Below, one piece after another: positions 24,731 to 32,121 of a stretch of 34,725 bases of DNA. The notes under the pieces are model-generated. The model was not told where the DNA came from, ran no database searches, and worked only from the letters and a program-made list of their open reading frames with translations. The stretch is taken from assembly GCA_036557785.1 (NCBI GenBank), contig DATBGZ010000031.1, positions 1-34,725 on the forward strand, given 5' to 3'. The stretch is from DATBGZ01 sp036557785 (lineage in GTDB: Bacteria; Actinomycetota; Actinomycetes; Mycobacteriales; Micromonosporaceae). How positions within the stretch are numbered: the stretch's first letter is position 1; every line of letters begins with the position of its first letter. A program made the position numbers and the translations under genes.

Positions 24731-25932
24731 CGCGGCAGGTCCTTCCACGGCACGTGCACGTCCACACGGGGCTCAGCGGGCAGCCCGAGCACACGCTCAG
24801 CGATGATGTTGCGCAGGATCTCCGACGTGCCGCCTTCGATGGAATTGCCCTTCGCCCGCAGGTAACGGAATCCGGCACTGCGGCTCAGCAGGTCCACCCC
24901 GGCCGGCCGGCGCAGCGCCCAGTCCTCATAGGACAGACCCGTCTGGCCCGAGAGCTCGACCTCGATCCCGCTGATCTCCTGGTTGAGCCGGGCGTACGTG
25001 AGCTTCTGCGCCGAGCCCTCCGGCCCGGGCTGGCCGGCGGCGAGCTGCTGGCGCAACCGTTCGTTCGCCAGCCGGGCAGCCTCCGCGGCGACCCACGACC
25101 GCAGCACGGCGTCATGCCCTCCCGGCGTCCGCGCCTCGGGGTGCGCCCGCCAGAGCGCGGTGATGGTGGAGATGATCCCGCCTTCGCGCGGAAGCGCGCC
25201 GGCACCGATCGAGACCCGTTCGTTCATCAACGTGCTCTGGGCGACCCGCCACCCGTCGCCGACCTCGCCCAGGCGCAGGCTGTCGGGGATCCGCACGTCG
25301 GTGAGGAAGACCTCGTTGAACTCGGCCTCGCCGGTCAGTTGGCGCAGCGGCCGGACGTCGACGCCGGGGTCGTGCATGTCGCAGATGAAGTAGGTCATGC
25401 CCTGGTGCTTGGGCACGTCCGGGTCGGTGCGGGTGATGAGGATCGCCCAGTCGGCCTCATGCGCGAGCGAGGTCCACACCTTCTGTCCGGTCACGACCCA
25501 CTCGTCACCCTGCCGGACCGCGCGCGTCGCGAGGTTGGCCAAGTCGGAGCCGGCACCGGGTTCGGAGAAGAGCTGGCACCACACCTGCTCGCCGGTCCAG
25601 AGTGGACGGATGAAGCGCCGCTTCTGCTCGTCCGTGCCGTGCCGCAGGATCGTCGGGGCTGCCATGCCGAGTCCGATCACCGCCCGGCGCGGGTTGTTGT
25701 CCGGTGCGCCCGCGGCCGCGAACGCCGCGTCCACGCCCGCCTGCAGCGAGCGGGACAGGCCCAGCCCGCCGAGGCCGACCGGGAAGTGCACCCAGGCCAG
25801 ACCCGCGTCGAAGCGGGCACGCAGAAACTCCAGCCGGTCCATGCTCGCCGGCGGGTGAGCGGCGAGGAACTGGGCCACGAGCCGATCCAGGTCCTGGGCA
25901 CTCGTCCGGGCGGGTGCGGGCGACTCAGTCAC
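24727..25932 (-). CDS. Acyl-CoA dehydrogenase, long (alpha-like) subunit
   Basis: 401-residue FAD dehydrogenase. It has CQLFSEPGAGSDLANLATRA, the FAD-contact segment WVVTGQKVWTS, and the C-terminal KGNSIEGGTSEILRNIIAERVLG. The family resembles mycobacterial FadE17/FadE-type subunits acting on longer or steroid-derived CoA esters; the substrate is not predictable. GTG 25932 overlaps the SDR stop by eight bases (GTGACTGA), and its own stop overlaps the next dehydrogenase (ATGA), so three genes are translationally coupled. A longer N-terminus to 25980 would run deep into the SDR gene and is unlikely. Confidence 0.93.
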   Translation of the reverse strand: MTESPAPARTSAQDLDRLVAQFLAAHPPASMDRLEFLRARFDAGLAWVHFPVGLGGLGLSRSLQAGVDAAFAAAGAPDNNPRRAVIGLGMAAPTILRHGTDEQKRRFIRPLWTGEQVWCQLFSEPGAGSDLANLATRAVRQGDEWVVTGQKVWTSLAHEADWAILITRTDPDVPKHQGMTYFICDMHDPGVDVRPLRQLTGEAEFNEVFLTDVRIPDSLRLGEVGDGWRVAQSTLMNERVSIGAGALPREGGIISTITALWRAHPEARTPGGHDAVLRSWVAAEAARLANERLRQQLAAGQPGPEGSAQKLTYARLNQEISGIEVELSGQTGLSYEDWALRRPAGVDLLSRSAGFRYLRAKGNSIEGGTSEILRNIIAERVLGLPAEPRVDVHVPWKDLPR

Positions 25933-26677
25933 GGGGGCCACCGGCGACGTAGATGACCTGACCCGAGACGTATCCGGCACCGTCGGAGACGAGGAAGGAG
26001 ACCGTGTGCGCGATGTCCTCGGGCTGGCCGACCCGCCGCACGGGGATCTGCTCGGCGGCGAGCTTGGCGAAGGTGTCGAAGTCGAGCCCGACGCGGGCGG
26101 CCGTCGCGGCGGTCATGTCGGTGGCGATGAAGCCCGGCGCGACCGCGTTCGCCGTCACGCCGAAGGGGCCCAGCTCGATGGCGAGGGTCTTGGTAAGGCC
26201 CTGCAGGCCCGCCTTGGCTGCGGCGTAGTTCGCCTGTCCCCGGTTGCCCAGCGCCGACGTCGACGAGAGGCTGACGATGCGTCCCCACTTCTGCTCGACC
26301 ATGTACTTCTGGCATGCCCGGCTCATGAGGAAGGCCCCGCGCAGGTGCACCGCCATGACCGTCTCCCAGTCGTCGTCGGTCATCTTGAACAGCAGATTGT
26401 CCCGGATCACACCGGCGTTGTTGACCAGCACCACGGGCGGCCCGAGCTCGGCCGCGACGCGGTCGACGGCGGACTGGACGGCCTGGGCGTTCGTGACGTC
26501 GGCGCCGATCGCCAACGCGCGGCCGCCCGCGCCCGTGATCCGTTCGACCGTGCCGGCACAGGCCGACTCGTCGAGATCGATCACGCCTACCGCGAAGCCA
26601 TCCGAGCCCAGCCGGGCCGAGACCGCGGCTCCGATCCCCCGCGCCCCGCCCGTGACGACCGCCACCCGCTGCGACAT
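25925..26677 (-). CDS. SDR family oxidoreductase (FabG-like)
   Basis: 250-residue Rossmann enzyme reducing or oxidising a 3-hydroxyacyl/3-oxoacyl or similar alcohol group with NAD(P)(H). The coenzyme motif GGARGIG, the structural NNAGVI, catalytic Ser in VSLSSTSALG, and YAAAK (Tyr-x3-Lys) are all present, as is the C-terminal GQVIYVAGG. ATG 26677 follows AAGGGAGAG at seven bases. First gene of the SDR - dehydrogenase - dehydrogenase chain; together with the MaoC gene nearby it covers three steps of a beta-oxidation cycle, lacking only a thiolase and a ligase. It could instead be a 3-oxoacyl reductase paralogue. Confidence 0.92.
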   Translation of the reverse strand: MSQRVAVVTGGARGIGAAVSARLGSDGFAVGVIDLDESACAGTVERITGAGGRALAIGADVTNAQAVQSAVDRVAAELGPPVVLVNNAGVIRDNLLFKMTDDDWETVMAVHLRGAFLMSRACQKYMVEQKWGRIVSLSSTSALGNRGQANYAAAKAGLQGLTKTLAIELGPFGVTANAVAPGFIATDMTAATAARVGLDFDTFAKLAAEQIPVRRVGQPEDIAHTVSFLVSDGAGYVSGQVIYVAGGPRD

Positions 26678-26788
26678 GACCGCTCTCCCTTGAACATCCA
26701 AGCGTGCACATACCATGCCACGGCGGCTCGGCCGGGGCTACCAGAAAGTAACATGGGGCGCACCGGGCGACCCGCACGCCTCGACCAG

Positions 26789-27931
26789 TCAGGACTCGTA
26801 CGGGTCGGGGGGCGGGTCGATGCCGGCGACCGACTCGACCGATACGTACGCGATCGGCGCCCCGTTGACGGGATCCTGGTCGGTCTGCTCGGCATAGCTA
26901 CCGATCACCTCGACCCACGCGCCAGACGCCAGGACTCCCGGCAGGTCCCCGGTCAGGCCGACCTTGACCGGACGCGCACCCGCGGCACAGCAGCCCACAG
27001 CGAGCCGGGCGAGGTAGGGCTCACCGCGCGGTCCGGGTACGACGAAGCCGACCAGGCGCACCCGGCGGCCGGCCAGTGCCTGGCCGCCAGCGAGGGCGTG
27101 GGCCGTGTAGTCCACAAGGGACATCGCCGCCGGGTCGCCGGACGGGATCGCGGGCAGGTCCGTGCCTGGGACCGTGGTCGTCCCGCCCCGGGTCGCCGGG
27201 TAGCTGCCCAGGGCCGGGGGAGACAGCACGAGGATCGCGAGCGCCGCAACCAGCAGTGCCCAGCCACCCCGGGTGCCACGGCCGCCGACCGGCACGGACG
27301 AGCGCACGGGCGTCTCGTCGTCGAACGGATCCGCGCCTCCCTCAGAGGCGTGCCCGTCAGGAGCGTCCCCGTCAGAAGCGTCCCCGTCGGCGCCAACCCG
27401 GGCCTCACCCGACGGCTGGGTCGGGACGGTGGTGAAGGTCGCGGTCGGGGCGTTGGCCGAGGCCATCCCCCCGGCGATGTCGCCGGGCGGCCTCTGTCCG
27501 GTTCCCGCCTCGACGAACCCTTCGTGCTCCGCCGCGGCGAGGCCCATCGCACGGGCCCGGCCACGCGAATCCACTGTGGACGTTTCCAGGCCGGGCCCGT
27601 CGGTGGGCATCAGCGATTCGGCCGGGGCGGCATCGGTGTGTGGTTCCGGCTCGGCGACCGTACCGGGCCGATCGGGGGCCGAGAGCACCGCGGTGGCGAA
27701 GAAACCGCCGATCTGGATCGGACCCGTGCTCGCCTCCTCGCCCGGCCGCCACAGCGCGCTGATGTCCCGCCACAAGGTCACTCCGCCGATCACGAGCAGA
27801 CCCGCGCCGGCCAGCACCAGCAGCGGCAGGTACACCCCGCGCACGTAGCGCAGGTACGTATCGGTCACGGCGAGCTTGAGCAGCGTGCCGCCGAGCAGGA
27901 GCAACAGCGCGGTCTGGGCATAGCGACGCAT
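26789..27931 (-). CDS. TIGR03943-type membrane protein (YcgQ-like) with low-complexity insert
   Basis: 380 residues. The N-terminal part has two membrane helices with RYAQTALLLLLGGTLLKLAV and YLPLLVLAGAGLLVIGGVTL. A long Asp/Gly/Ala-rich insert (about 65-215) follows, then a further helix (WALLVAALAILVLSPPALGS) and an extracytoplasmic C-terminal domain with AGRRVRLVGFVVPG, LAVGCCAAGARPVKVG and AWVEVIGSYAE. This family regularly accompanies UPF0718 permeases, as here: its ATG overlaps the permease stop by one base (TGATG). Function is unknown; the paired Cys residues might bind metal. The insert is unusually long for the family in my recollection and carries a 3 x 15-bp repeat. Confidence 0.85.
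   Translation of the reverse strand: MRRYAQTALLLLLGGTLLKLAVTDTYLRYVRGVYLPLLVLAGAGLLVIGGVTLWRDISALWRPGEEASTGPIQIGGFFATAVLSAPDRPGTVAEPEPHTDAAPAESLMPTDGPGLETSTVDSRGRARAMGLAAAEHEGFVEAGTGQRPPGDIAGGMASANAPTATFTTVPTQPSGEARVGADGDASDGDAPDGHASEGGADPFDDETPVRSSVPVGGRGTRGGWALLVAALAILVLSPPALGSYPATRGGTTTVPGTDLPAIPSGDPAAMSLVDYTAHALAGGQALAGRRVRLVGFVVPGPRGEPYLARLAVGCCAAGARPVKVGLTGDLPGVLASGAWVEVIGSYAEQTDQDPVNGAPIAYVSVESVAGIDPPPDPYES
27345..27389 (-). repeat. 3 x 15-bp in-frame tandem repeat in the TIGR03943-type gene
   Basis: Units 27345-27359, 27360-27374 and 27375-27389 differ at a few positions. They encode the peptides DGDAS, DGDAP and DGHAS in the low-complexity insert. Confidence 0.8.
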
Positions 27932-28971
27932 CAGAGCAGCACCACCCCGACGACCGCGGCGCAGAGGAGACCGACCACCAGCGTGGCCGGCGCGAACCGG
28001 AGCGCGAATCGCGGGCCGAACCTCGCCACCTGCTGGGTGAACAACCGCAGGTTCGCGGTTGGCCCCACGATGAGGAAGGCGAGCCGGGCGGTGGCCGGGA
28101 ACTGGCTCAGTGCCGCGGCGACGAACGCGTCCGGACCGCCCCGGACCGACAGCAGCACGGCGAGCAGCGCCATCGCGACGACCGCGAACGCCCCGCTGCC
28201 GCCGATCGCGTCGAGCCAACGCGACGGCGCCCACGCGGTGAGCACCGCGACGGCGAGCGCGCCGAGCACCAGGAACCCGCCGGCTCGCACCACGTCGAGG
28301 CGACACCGCTCCCAGAAGGCCGGCCAACCCGAACCGGACGGGAAGCGTCGCGTGGCGTTCGCGACCGCGAGCCACTCCGGGCGCCCGAGAGCCAGCCACA
28401 ACCAGCCCATGCCGAGCGAGGCGAGCAGACCGGCGAAGAGTCGCGCCAGCACCATCATGGGCTGGCCTGGGAACGCGACCGCCGTGGCGACGAGGACCAC
28501 CGGGTTGACGACCGTCGAAGCGAGCAGGAACGCGGCGGCTCCGGCCGTCGCCGGATCCCGCCGCCCTCGGGGTCTCGATGCCGGCCGCAGCGGGCCTGCC
28601 GCCACCTCGGTCGCGTCGTCGCCCAGTGGCGCGAGCACGCCGGCCGCGGCCGCCGCGGGCACCACCGCGGCAGCCGGCAAGGTCAGGAGCCGGTCAAGCG
28701 GGCGCCGGGGGACGAACGTGACCAGAGCCGCCGAGGCGAAGGCACCGAGCACCAGGAACGGCAGGCCCGCCACGACGACGGAGACGAAGACGGTGACAAA
28801 CGTCGACACCGACGCCGAGGCGGACAGGTCGAGCAGACGCCCGCGCAGCAGCACCGCGAGCAGGACCACCACCACCAGCAGCTCGACCGATCCCAGGCGC
28901 ATCCGCCACCGCGACACCGGGCGCGGCCGCTCCTCGGCGCGTTCGCTGCGCAGCGCAGGCATCGCGCTCAC
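27931..28971 (-). CDS. UPF0718-type permease
   Basis: 346-residue polytopic membrane protein with eight to nine hydrophobic segments. Family elements are VAGLPFLVLGAFASAALVTFV, a variant of the first signature loop, APLGDDATEVAAGPLRP, and GAAAFLLASTVVNPVVL; the second half has FLVLGALAVAVL and AFLIVGPTANLRLF. Family members with conserved Cys in the loop are thought to move small metal-containing solutes; here the loop has no Cys. GTG 28971 was chosen because AAAGGG stands about eight bases upstream; ATG 28962 is an alternative. Its stop overlaps the TIGR03943-type start. It is divergent from the homocysteine methyltransferase gene, 146 bp away. Confidence 0.86.
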   Translation of the reverse strand: MSAMPALRSERAEERPRPVSRWRMRLGSVELLVVVVLLAVLLRGRLLDLSASASVSTFVTVFVSVVVAGLPFLVLGAFASAALVTFVPRRPLDRLLTLPAAAVVPAAAAAGVLAPLGDDATEVAAGPLRPASRPRGRRDPATAGAAAFLLASTVVNPVVLVATAVAFPGQPMMVLARLFAGLLASLGMGWLWLALGRPEWLAVANATRRFPSGSGWPAFWERCRLDVVRAGGFLVLGALAVAVLTAWAPSRWLDAIGGSGAFAVVAMALLAVLLSVRGGPDAFVAAALSQFPATARLAFLIVGPTANLRLFTQQVARFGPRFALRFAPATLVVGLLCAAVVGVVLL

Positions 28972-29105
28972 TGAGCAGGCCCTTTCGTTCGCAACTGCGC
29001 CGCGTTTGCTCGCGATTGCGGGGCTCGCTGGTGCTCGCTCCTCGTGGTCACGGTGCCATTCTGGCGGTCCGGCTCCAGCTGGGCCGGACCCGGGTGTCCG
29101 CTCGT

Positions 29106-29111
29106 TACGGT
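29106..29111 (+). promoter_or_regulatory. -10 hexamer of mmuM (leaderless)
   Basis: TACGGT followed by GGGATC and GTG 29118. The six-base spacing is exactly that expected if transcription begins at the start codon. Confidence 0.55.
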
Positions 29112-29117
29112 GGGATC

Positions 29118-30035
29118 GTGCCGCACCCGACGCTGACCCAGGCACTGCAGTCGGGGCCGGTCGTGCTCGACGGTGGCCTCGCCACCTGGTTGGAGGCCGC
29201 CGGGCACGATCTGACCGACGAGCTCTGGTCGGCCCGCCTGCTCGCCGACGACCCCGACGCGATCGTGGCGGCACATCGCGCGTTCCTCGATGCTGGCGCC
29301 CGCGTGATCACCACGGCGAGCTACCAGGCCACGGCCGCCGGCTTCGTCCGACGCGGCCATGACCTCGCGCGGGCGCGCCACCTGATCGGGTCCAGCGTGG
29401 ACCTCGTCCGCAGGGCCGCGGACGGCCACGATGGTCCACTGTGGATCGCCGGGTCGATCGGGCCGTACGGAGCCGCCCTTGCCGACGGTTCGGAGTACCG
29501 CGGCGACTACGGGCTCTCGCATGCCCAGTTGGTGCGGTTCCACCGGCCGCGGATGGCCCTGCTGGCCGAGGCTGGCGCCGACGTGCTCGCGCTGGAGACG
29601 GTGCCCGACGTGCGGGAGGCGCAGGCCATGCTCACCGCGCTCGATGGACTCGGCGTGCCCGCGTGGCTGTCCTTCACGATCGCCGAGGACCGCACCCGGG
29701 CCGGGCAACCGCTGCGCGAGGCCTTCGCGCTGGTGGCCGGGAGGACGGACATCGTCGCGGTCGGCGTGAACTGCTCGTCGCCGGCGGACGCCACCGCAGC
29801 GGTCGCTCGGGCGGCACGAGTGAGCGGAAAGCCGGTCATGATCTATCCCAACAGCGGCGAGCACTGGAGCGCCGGATCCCGGCGCTGGCTGGGCACCCGG
29901 GCCGAACTGACTGCCCAGGTATCACGATGGGTTGATGACGGCGCGCGCCTGGTCGGGGGTTGCTGCCGGGTGACACCGGACGATATCGCCGGCATCGCTC
30001 GAGTCGTCGGGTCGTTGCCGCGACCCGGGCAATGA
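29118..30035 (+). CDS. mmuM: Homocysteine S-methyltransferase
   Basis: Transfers a methyl group from S-methylmethionine or S-adenosylmethionine to homocysteine, giving methionine. 305 residues; the zinc ligands of the homocysteine-binding barrel are Cys219 (GVNCSSP) and Cys282-Cys283 (GGCCRV). DGGLATWLE near the N-terminus and AGSIGPYGAALADGSEYRG (112-130) match MmuM. No S-methylmethionine permease (mmuP) is adjacent. GTG 29118 lies directly downstream of TACGGT; extending upstream to 29016 adds a non-conserved stretch and is unlikely. No riboswitch-like leader exists because no leader is expected. Confidence 0.93.
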   Translation: MPHPTLTQALQSGPVVLDGGLATWLEAAGHDLTDELWSARLLADDPDAIVAAHRAFLDAGARVITTASYQATAAGFVRRGHDLARARHLIGSSVDLVRRAADGHDGPLWIAGSIGPYGAALADGSEYRGDYGLSHAQLVRFHRPRMALLAEAGADVLALETVPDVREAQAMLTALDGLGVPAWLSFTIAEDRTRAGQPLREAFALVAGRTDIVAVGVNCSSPADATAAVARAARVSGKPVMIYPNSGEHWSAGSRRWLGTRAELTAQVSRWVDDGARLVGGCCRVTPDDIAGIARVVGSLPRPGQ

Positions 30036-30078
30036 CGTATCCGTGGTCGGCGAGGTCCGCCCCAGTGACGCCAGACTC

Positions 30079-30107
30079 TTGACAGATGAGAATGGCGGGA
30101 GTGTGAT
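30079..30107 (+). promoter_or_regulatory. Promoter candidate for the XRE regulator
   Basis: TTGACA (30079-30084), a 17-bp spacer and TGTGAT (30102-30107), four of six to TATAAT, in the 151-bp gap before the regulator. It would give a leader of about 70 bases. The -10 overlaps the ATG of a possible 17-codon ORF, so only one of the two readings can hold. Confidence 0.5.
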
Positions 30108-30159
30108 GGCGTTCAAGTTGCCATATGCATTTGGCCCGCAGCACACGGCCGGGCGATAA
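30106..30159 (+). other. Possible 17-codon leader ORF
   Basis: ATG 30106 after GGGAG-TGTG runs 17 codons to TAA, giving MAFKLPYAFGPQHTAGR, and stops six bases before the upstream ATG (30166) of the regulator. Its codons (TTC, AAG, TTG, CCA, TAT, GCA, TTT) are AT-rich compared with neighbouring genes, which argues against a long-established gene. It may simply be promoter sequence. Confidence 0.25.
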
Positions 30160-30186
30160 GCGGTCATGACCGAAGGACGGATGCGC

Positions 30187-31047
30187 ATGCCTGAAAACTC
30201 GGGCGTCGCGACGACGCGACGGCGCCTGCGTACCGAACTACGTCGGCTGCGTGAGGCCGCGAAGATGCACCAGTCCGATGTGGTCAAAGAGCTGGACTGG
30301 TCGATATCGAAACTGATCCGGATCGAGAACGGCTCGGTCGGCATCTCGGTCACCGACCTGCGGGCCCTGGCCGGGGTCTACCGCGCGGACCCGGAGGCGG
30401 TCGAGGAGCTCGTCAAGCTCGCCCGGGTCACCCGCGAACGGCACTGGTGGAGTGCGTACCGGCACGTTCTCTCCGCGAACTACCGCGAGTTCATCGGCTA
30501 CGAGTCGGACGCGACCGCCCTGACGCAGATGCACCCGTCGATCGTGCCCGGCCTGCTGCAGACCGAAGCGTACATCCGGGCCATCATCTCGGGCACCGCG
30601 TTGGCCCCCATCGCGACCGAACGCGTCGACACATTGGTCCAGGTCCGGTTGCGCCGCCAACAGGAGATCCTGCACAGTCCCCAGCCGCCCGAGTTCACCG
30701 TGCTCATCGACGAGGCCGGACTGCGCCGTCTCGTAGGTGGGCCGAAGGTGATGCGCGGCCAGCTCGAGCACCTGGCGCGCCTCGCCGAAGGTTCGGTGCG
30801 ACTGGCGATACTCCCGTTCAGCGCCGGCGGCCATCCGGGCATGCAGGGTGCCTTCCACATCATGGACTTCGCCAGTCCCGAGGAGGAGAGCGTGCTCTTC
30901 CTGGAGACGGCGCTGGGCAACCCGGTGCAGCGGGAGCAGGAGGAGATCGCGCAGTACCGCGAGGCCTTCGACAGCATGCTGGCGCGATCGCTGCGCGGGG
31001 ACGAGGCGATCGACTTCATCGCCAAGTCCGCCGCCGACCTGGCCTGA
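30187..31047 (+). CDS. XRE-family regulator with DUF5753 domain (Scr1-type antitoxin-like)
   Basis: 286 residues. Helix-turn-helix at about 12-65 (RTELRRLREAAKMHQSDVVK, then WSISKLIRIENGSVGISVTD). The DUF5753 ligand-like domain fills about 95-275, with YESDATALTQMHPSIVPGLL, QTEAYIRAI, RLRRQQEIL and GMQGAFHIMDF. These regulators are abundant in streptomycetes and relatives and are paired with DUF397 proteins; some pairs are called Scr1/Scr2 and described as toxin-antitoxin-like. The DUF397 partner here lies beyond an inverted gene. ATG 30187 is nine bases after GAAGGA; ATG 30166 or 30181 are alternatives. Confidence 0.92.
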   Translation: MPENSGVATTRRRLRTELRRLREAAKMHQSDVVKELDWSISKLIRIENGSVGISVTDLRALAGVYRADPEAVEELVKLARVTRERHWWSAYRHVLSANYREFIGYESDATALTQMHPSIVPGLLQTEAYIRAIISGTALAPIATERVDTLVQVRLRRQQEILHSPQPPEFTVLIDEAGLRRLVGGPKVMRGQLEHLARLAEGSVRLAILPFSAGGHPGMQGAFHIMDFASPEEESVLFLETALGNPVQREQEEIAQYREAFDSMLARSLRGDEAIDFIAKSAADLA

Positions 31048-31173
31048 CCACGCGGACCCGTGCCGTTTGGGTGGCGCGGTCGGGGCCACACGCCCCGCAG
31101 CCCCGACCGGCCGACCCGAACGGTTCGCACACACCTGCCGGTTGCCCGGAGCATGTGCGGGACCGACCGGGTC

Positions 31174-31206
31174 GTGGCCGGTCCGCCCCCCAAGGGGACC
31201 GGCCAC
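31174..31206. terminator. Long GC-rich hairpin between convergent genes
   Basis: GTGGCCGGTCC (31174-31184) and GGACCGGCCAC (31196-31206) form a perfect 11-bp stem with an 11-base loop. It lies between the XRE gene and the opposing DUF6232 gene and could end both transcripts. There is no T-tract. Confidence 0.6.
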
Positions 31207-31214
31207 GCTCTGGG

Positions 31215-31673
31215 TTACTTGAGCAGGCGGTGCGTGTGCATCGCCCGTTCCACCGCACGCCGGACCTTGCCGAACTCGATCGGGTCGGGGTCCTCGTGCA
31301 GCATCACCGGTTCCCCCCGGTAGAGTGCCCACAACTGCACCGGCGTGGGCCACCGCACCAGGGCCACCACGACCAGAACGGTCGTGGTGAATGCCTGCGC
31401 CACCGCGACGACGTAGACCGTCGCGCCGGCACCGTTGAGATAGACGAGCCCGGCGAGGGCGAACGCGACGACCGCGGCCTGGGCAACCGCGACGCCGAGT
31501 ACCGCCCGCCGGACCGGTTGCGGACGGCCCGGATGCTCGCGCAGCCGCCGCAGATCCTCGACCGCGAATGTCCGGCCGTCCGCGGTCACCGTCGCGTCGG
31601 TGACCTGGACCCCCCGCCACCATGCGTAGTGCTCCCGGACCCGGGGCCGGTCCCGGGTTTCGGTTTGGTCCAT
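31215..31673 (-). CDS. DUF6232 family two-helix membrane protein
   Basis: 152 residues. An N-terminal soluble part with a beta-rich motif, WWRGVQVTDATVTADGRTFA and VEDLRRLREHPG (about 17-50), is followed by two membrane helices (about 57-79 and 84-107). A short C-terminal cytoplasmic helix (DPIEFGKVRRAVERAM) ends the protein. The layout matches DUF6232, a family with no known function that in actinobacteria often occurs near XRE/DUF397 genes. ATG 31673 follows GGGGAGG at five bases. It lies inverted between the XRE regulator and the DUF397 gene, sharing a divergent control region with the latter. Confidence 0.8.
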   Translation of the reverse strand: MDQTETRDRPRVREHYAWWRGVQVTDATVTADGRTFAVEDLRRLREHPGRPQPVRRAVLGVAVAQAAVVAFALAGLVYLNGAGATVYVVAVAQAFTTTVLVVVALVRWPTPVQLWALYRGEPVMLHEDPDPIEFGKVRRAVERAMHTHRLLK

Positions 31674-31715
31674 CACTGCCTCCCCCTTGTGCGGACCTGA
31701 GCGCATCGGCGCTCG

Positions 31716-31753
31716 TGTCCACTATCGGGCAAGCAATGTCCGCTTGTCCACTA
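31716..31753. promoter_or_regulatory. Direct repeats in the DUF6232/DUF397 divergent control region
   Basis: TGTCCACTA occurs at 31716-31724 and again at 31745-31753, 29 bp apart. The 214-bp spacer is more AT-rich than the genes around it and also has the palindrome GTTGCAAC at 31779-31786. The neighbouring XRE protein is the natural candidate binder. Confidence 0.45.
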
Positions 31754-31887
31754 GCAATAGGGAAACTGCGATCTGCATGTTGCAACTTCTCCCCAGCGGG
31801 CCCGTGCCCACGTGCACGCCCTTGTTAACGTTGGCTCACATGCCGCGCGGTGTGGGCTCGTCCTGGTGGGGGCAGCGGGAGGTTCGC

Positions 31888-32121
31888 GTGACAGCAACAG
31901 ATGAAGCGTCCCGGCATTGGCGAAGAAGCCAACGCTGCGGTCAAGGGTCTTGCGTGGAGGTCGCCGAGGGCAGAGGGGGCGAGGTGCTGGTCCGCGACTC
32001 CAAGGACCCGGACGGCGTCACGCTGCACATCGACCGCGAGACATGGCGTGCGTTCATCAATGACATCAAGCAGAGCCGCTTCGATCCGCCCGCGCTCGAC
32101 TCCGGCGGCGACGCCTACTGA
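31888..32121 (+). CDS. DUF397 small protein
   Basis: 77 residues with the complete DUF397 signature: WRRSQRCGQGSCVEVA, then EVLVRDSKDPDGVTLHI and a closing ETWRAFINDIKQSRFD. DUF397 proteins (the Scr2 side of Scr1/Scr2 pairs) are normally encoded next to a DUF5753 regulator, and one lies about 840 bp upstream. Biochemical function is not established. GTG 31888 has GGGAGG six bases upstream. The last seven bases overlap the converging histidine-phosphatase gene. Confidence 0.88.
   Translation: MTATDEASRHWRRSQRCGQGSCVEVAEGRGGEVLVRDSKDPDGVTLHIDRETWRAFINDIKQSRFDPPALDSGGDAY

Noticed and set aside
28972..29117. SAM or other riboswitch before the homocysteine methyltransferase gene
   Set aside because: TACGGT is six bases from the start, so no leader is expected, and no pseudoknot-like pattern was seen.
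28972..29117. Zur/zinc box controlling the permease and TIGR03943 pair
   Set aside because: No TGAAAAT-type palindrome is present in the spacer.
26006..29362. A very long open plus-strand frame opposite the SDR and permease genes
   Set aside because: High-GC coding DNA often leaves an open frame on the opposite strand. The translation is low-complexity and resembles no family, while the minus-strand genes have clear motifs and overlapping starts and stops.
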